From an uncultured Collinsella sp. (lineage in GTDB: Bacteria; Actinomycetota; Coriobacteriia; Coriobacteriales; Coriobacteriaceae): a stretch of 13,558 bases of DNA. The stretch is taken from NCBI GenBank assembly GCA_902465105.1, contig CABQLM010000056.1, positions 1 through 13,558 on the forward strand. The letters run 5' to 3'. The notes under the pieces are model-generated. The model was not told where the DNA came from and made no database searches. It was given only the letters and a program-made list of their open reading frames with translations. This document shows positions 13,284 through 13,558 of this stretch, piece by piece. A program made the position numbers and the translations under genes. Numbering within the stretch: the stretch's first letter is position 1; every line of letters starts with the position of its first letter.

Positions 13284-13307
13284 GGCCACATTGCAGTCGC
13301 AAACAGG

Positions 13308-13342
13308 AGTGCCCGCCGGCGACGTTGCCGGCGGGCACTTTT
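13308..13342 (+). terminator. Intrinsic terminator of galM
   Basis: AGTGCCCGCCGGC (13308-13320) pairs perfectly over 13 bp with GCCGGCGGGCACT (13327-13339) around a 6-nt loop, followed by TTTT. It starts 24 bp after the galM stop. Confidence 0.93.
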
Positions 13343-13458
13343 CCATCTAGCCGCGGTGACGATCTTGGACAGCTCGCCATTCAAGAATGTCACCACAACT
13401 CGATACATCTCGTCTTGGATGATTAGTGTCTTTAAAATGAGAAAAGCCGCTGGAACAC

Positions 13459-13487
13459 TTGCACTGACTCACAATGTCCCGTATCAT
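13459..13487 (+). promoter_or_regulatory. Sigma-70-type promoter of the tRNA gene
   Basis: TTGCAC (13459-13464) and TATCAT (13482-13487) are separated by exactly 17 bp. Transcription would start near 13494, about 33 bases before the tRNA. The rest of 13343-13526 shows no convincing gene. Confidence 0.65.
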
Positions 13488-13526
13488 AGACAGCCGTTGA
13501 CGCACGAATTGCATCAACTCATGGTC

Positions 13527-13558
13527 GCCAGCGTAGCTCAGTTGGTAGAGCACCGCTC
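13527..13558 (+). tRNA. 5' part of a tRNA gene, cut by the window edge
   Basis: The first 32 bases of a tRNA are visible: acceptor strand GCCAGCG, T8-A9, D-stem GCTC pairing with GAGC around AGTTGGTA, then A26, anticodon-stem CCGCT and C32. The window ends just before the anticodon, so the identity is not shown. The start resembles tRNA-Thr genes of Actinobacteria that I remember, but this is a guess. Confidence 0.88.

Noticed and set aside
12099..13346. 415-residue minus-strand open frame
   Set aside because: Antisense shadow of galM; it includes the galM terminator stem.
13347..13553. 68-residue minus-strand open frame
   Set aside because: It begins inside the tRNA gene and runs across that gene's promoter, with no recognisable features.

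Overview
The window looks like chromosomal DNA of a gut Actinomycetota of the Coriobacteriia, most likely Collinsella or a close relative. This is inferred from high-GC codon use, the PTS sugar gene repertoire and the style of the intergenic repeats; no rRNA or other taxonomic marker is present. Nearly everything between 613 and 13342 is one sugar-catabolism locus for phosphorylated beta-galactosides (lactose-type), carrying two paralogous copies of the same operon.

Layout. 1-389 (-): N-terminus of a membrane protein that runs off the left edge. 390-612: non-coding, with degenerate GTCCCC repeats and a large inverted repeat. 675-1013 (-): a lone lactose-type PTS EIIA. 1228-2232 (-): LacI-family regulator 1. 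2567-4333 (+) and 4400-5839 (+): EIICB transporter 1 and 6-phospho-beta-galactosidase 1, closed by a strong terminator. 5948-6171: hairpin array A. 6186-7187 (-): LacI-family regulator 2. 7473-9251 (+) and 9328-10749 (+): EIICB 2 and 6-phospho-beta-galactosidase 2, again closed by a strong terminator. 10840-11143: hairpin array B. 11261-12025 (-): DeoR/LacR-like repressor. 12231-13283 (+): galactose mutarotase. 13527-end (+): 5' part of a tRNA with its own promoter.

How it works together. EIIA passes phosphate to the EIIB domains (Cys492 and Cys497) of the two membrane permeases. These import and phosphorylate a beta-galactoside, and the GH1 enzymes cleave the 6-phospho-sugar in the cytoplasm. 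GalM equilibrates the anomers of free sugar. Each operon has its own divergently transcribed LacI regulator and its own putative palindromic operators; the DeoR-type protein may add control by a sugar phosphate. Only one EIIA is visible, so it probably serves both permeases.

The most unusual feature is the pair of hairpin arrays. Seven palindromic units, each exactly 63 nt, are spaced by 17 or 18 nt (period 80/81) and lie in the two gaps where a lacG-like gene converges on a regulator gene. Unit order corresponds between the arrays (1-4, 2-5, 3-6). The outer arms are conserved, while the loops differ in sequence but each can still form an inner stem. I know of no described element that this matches.
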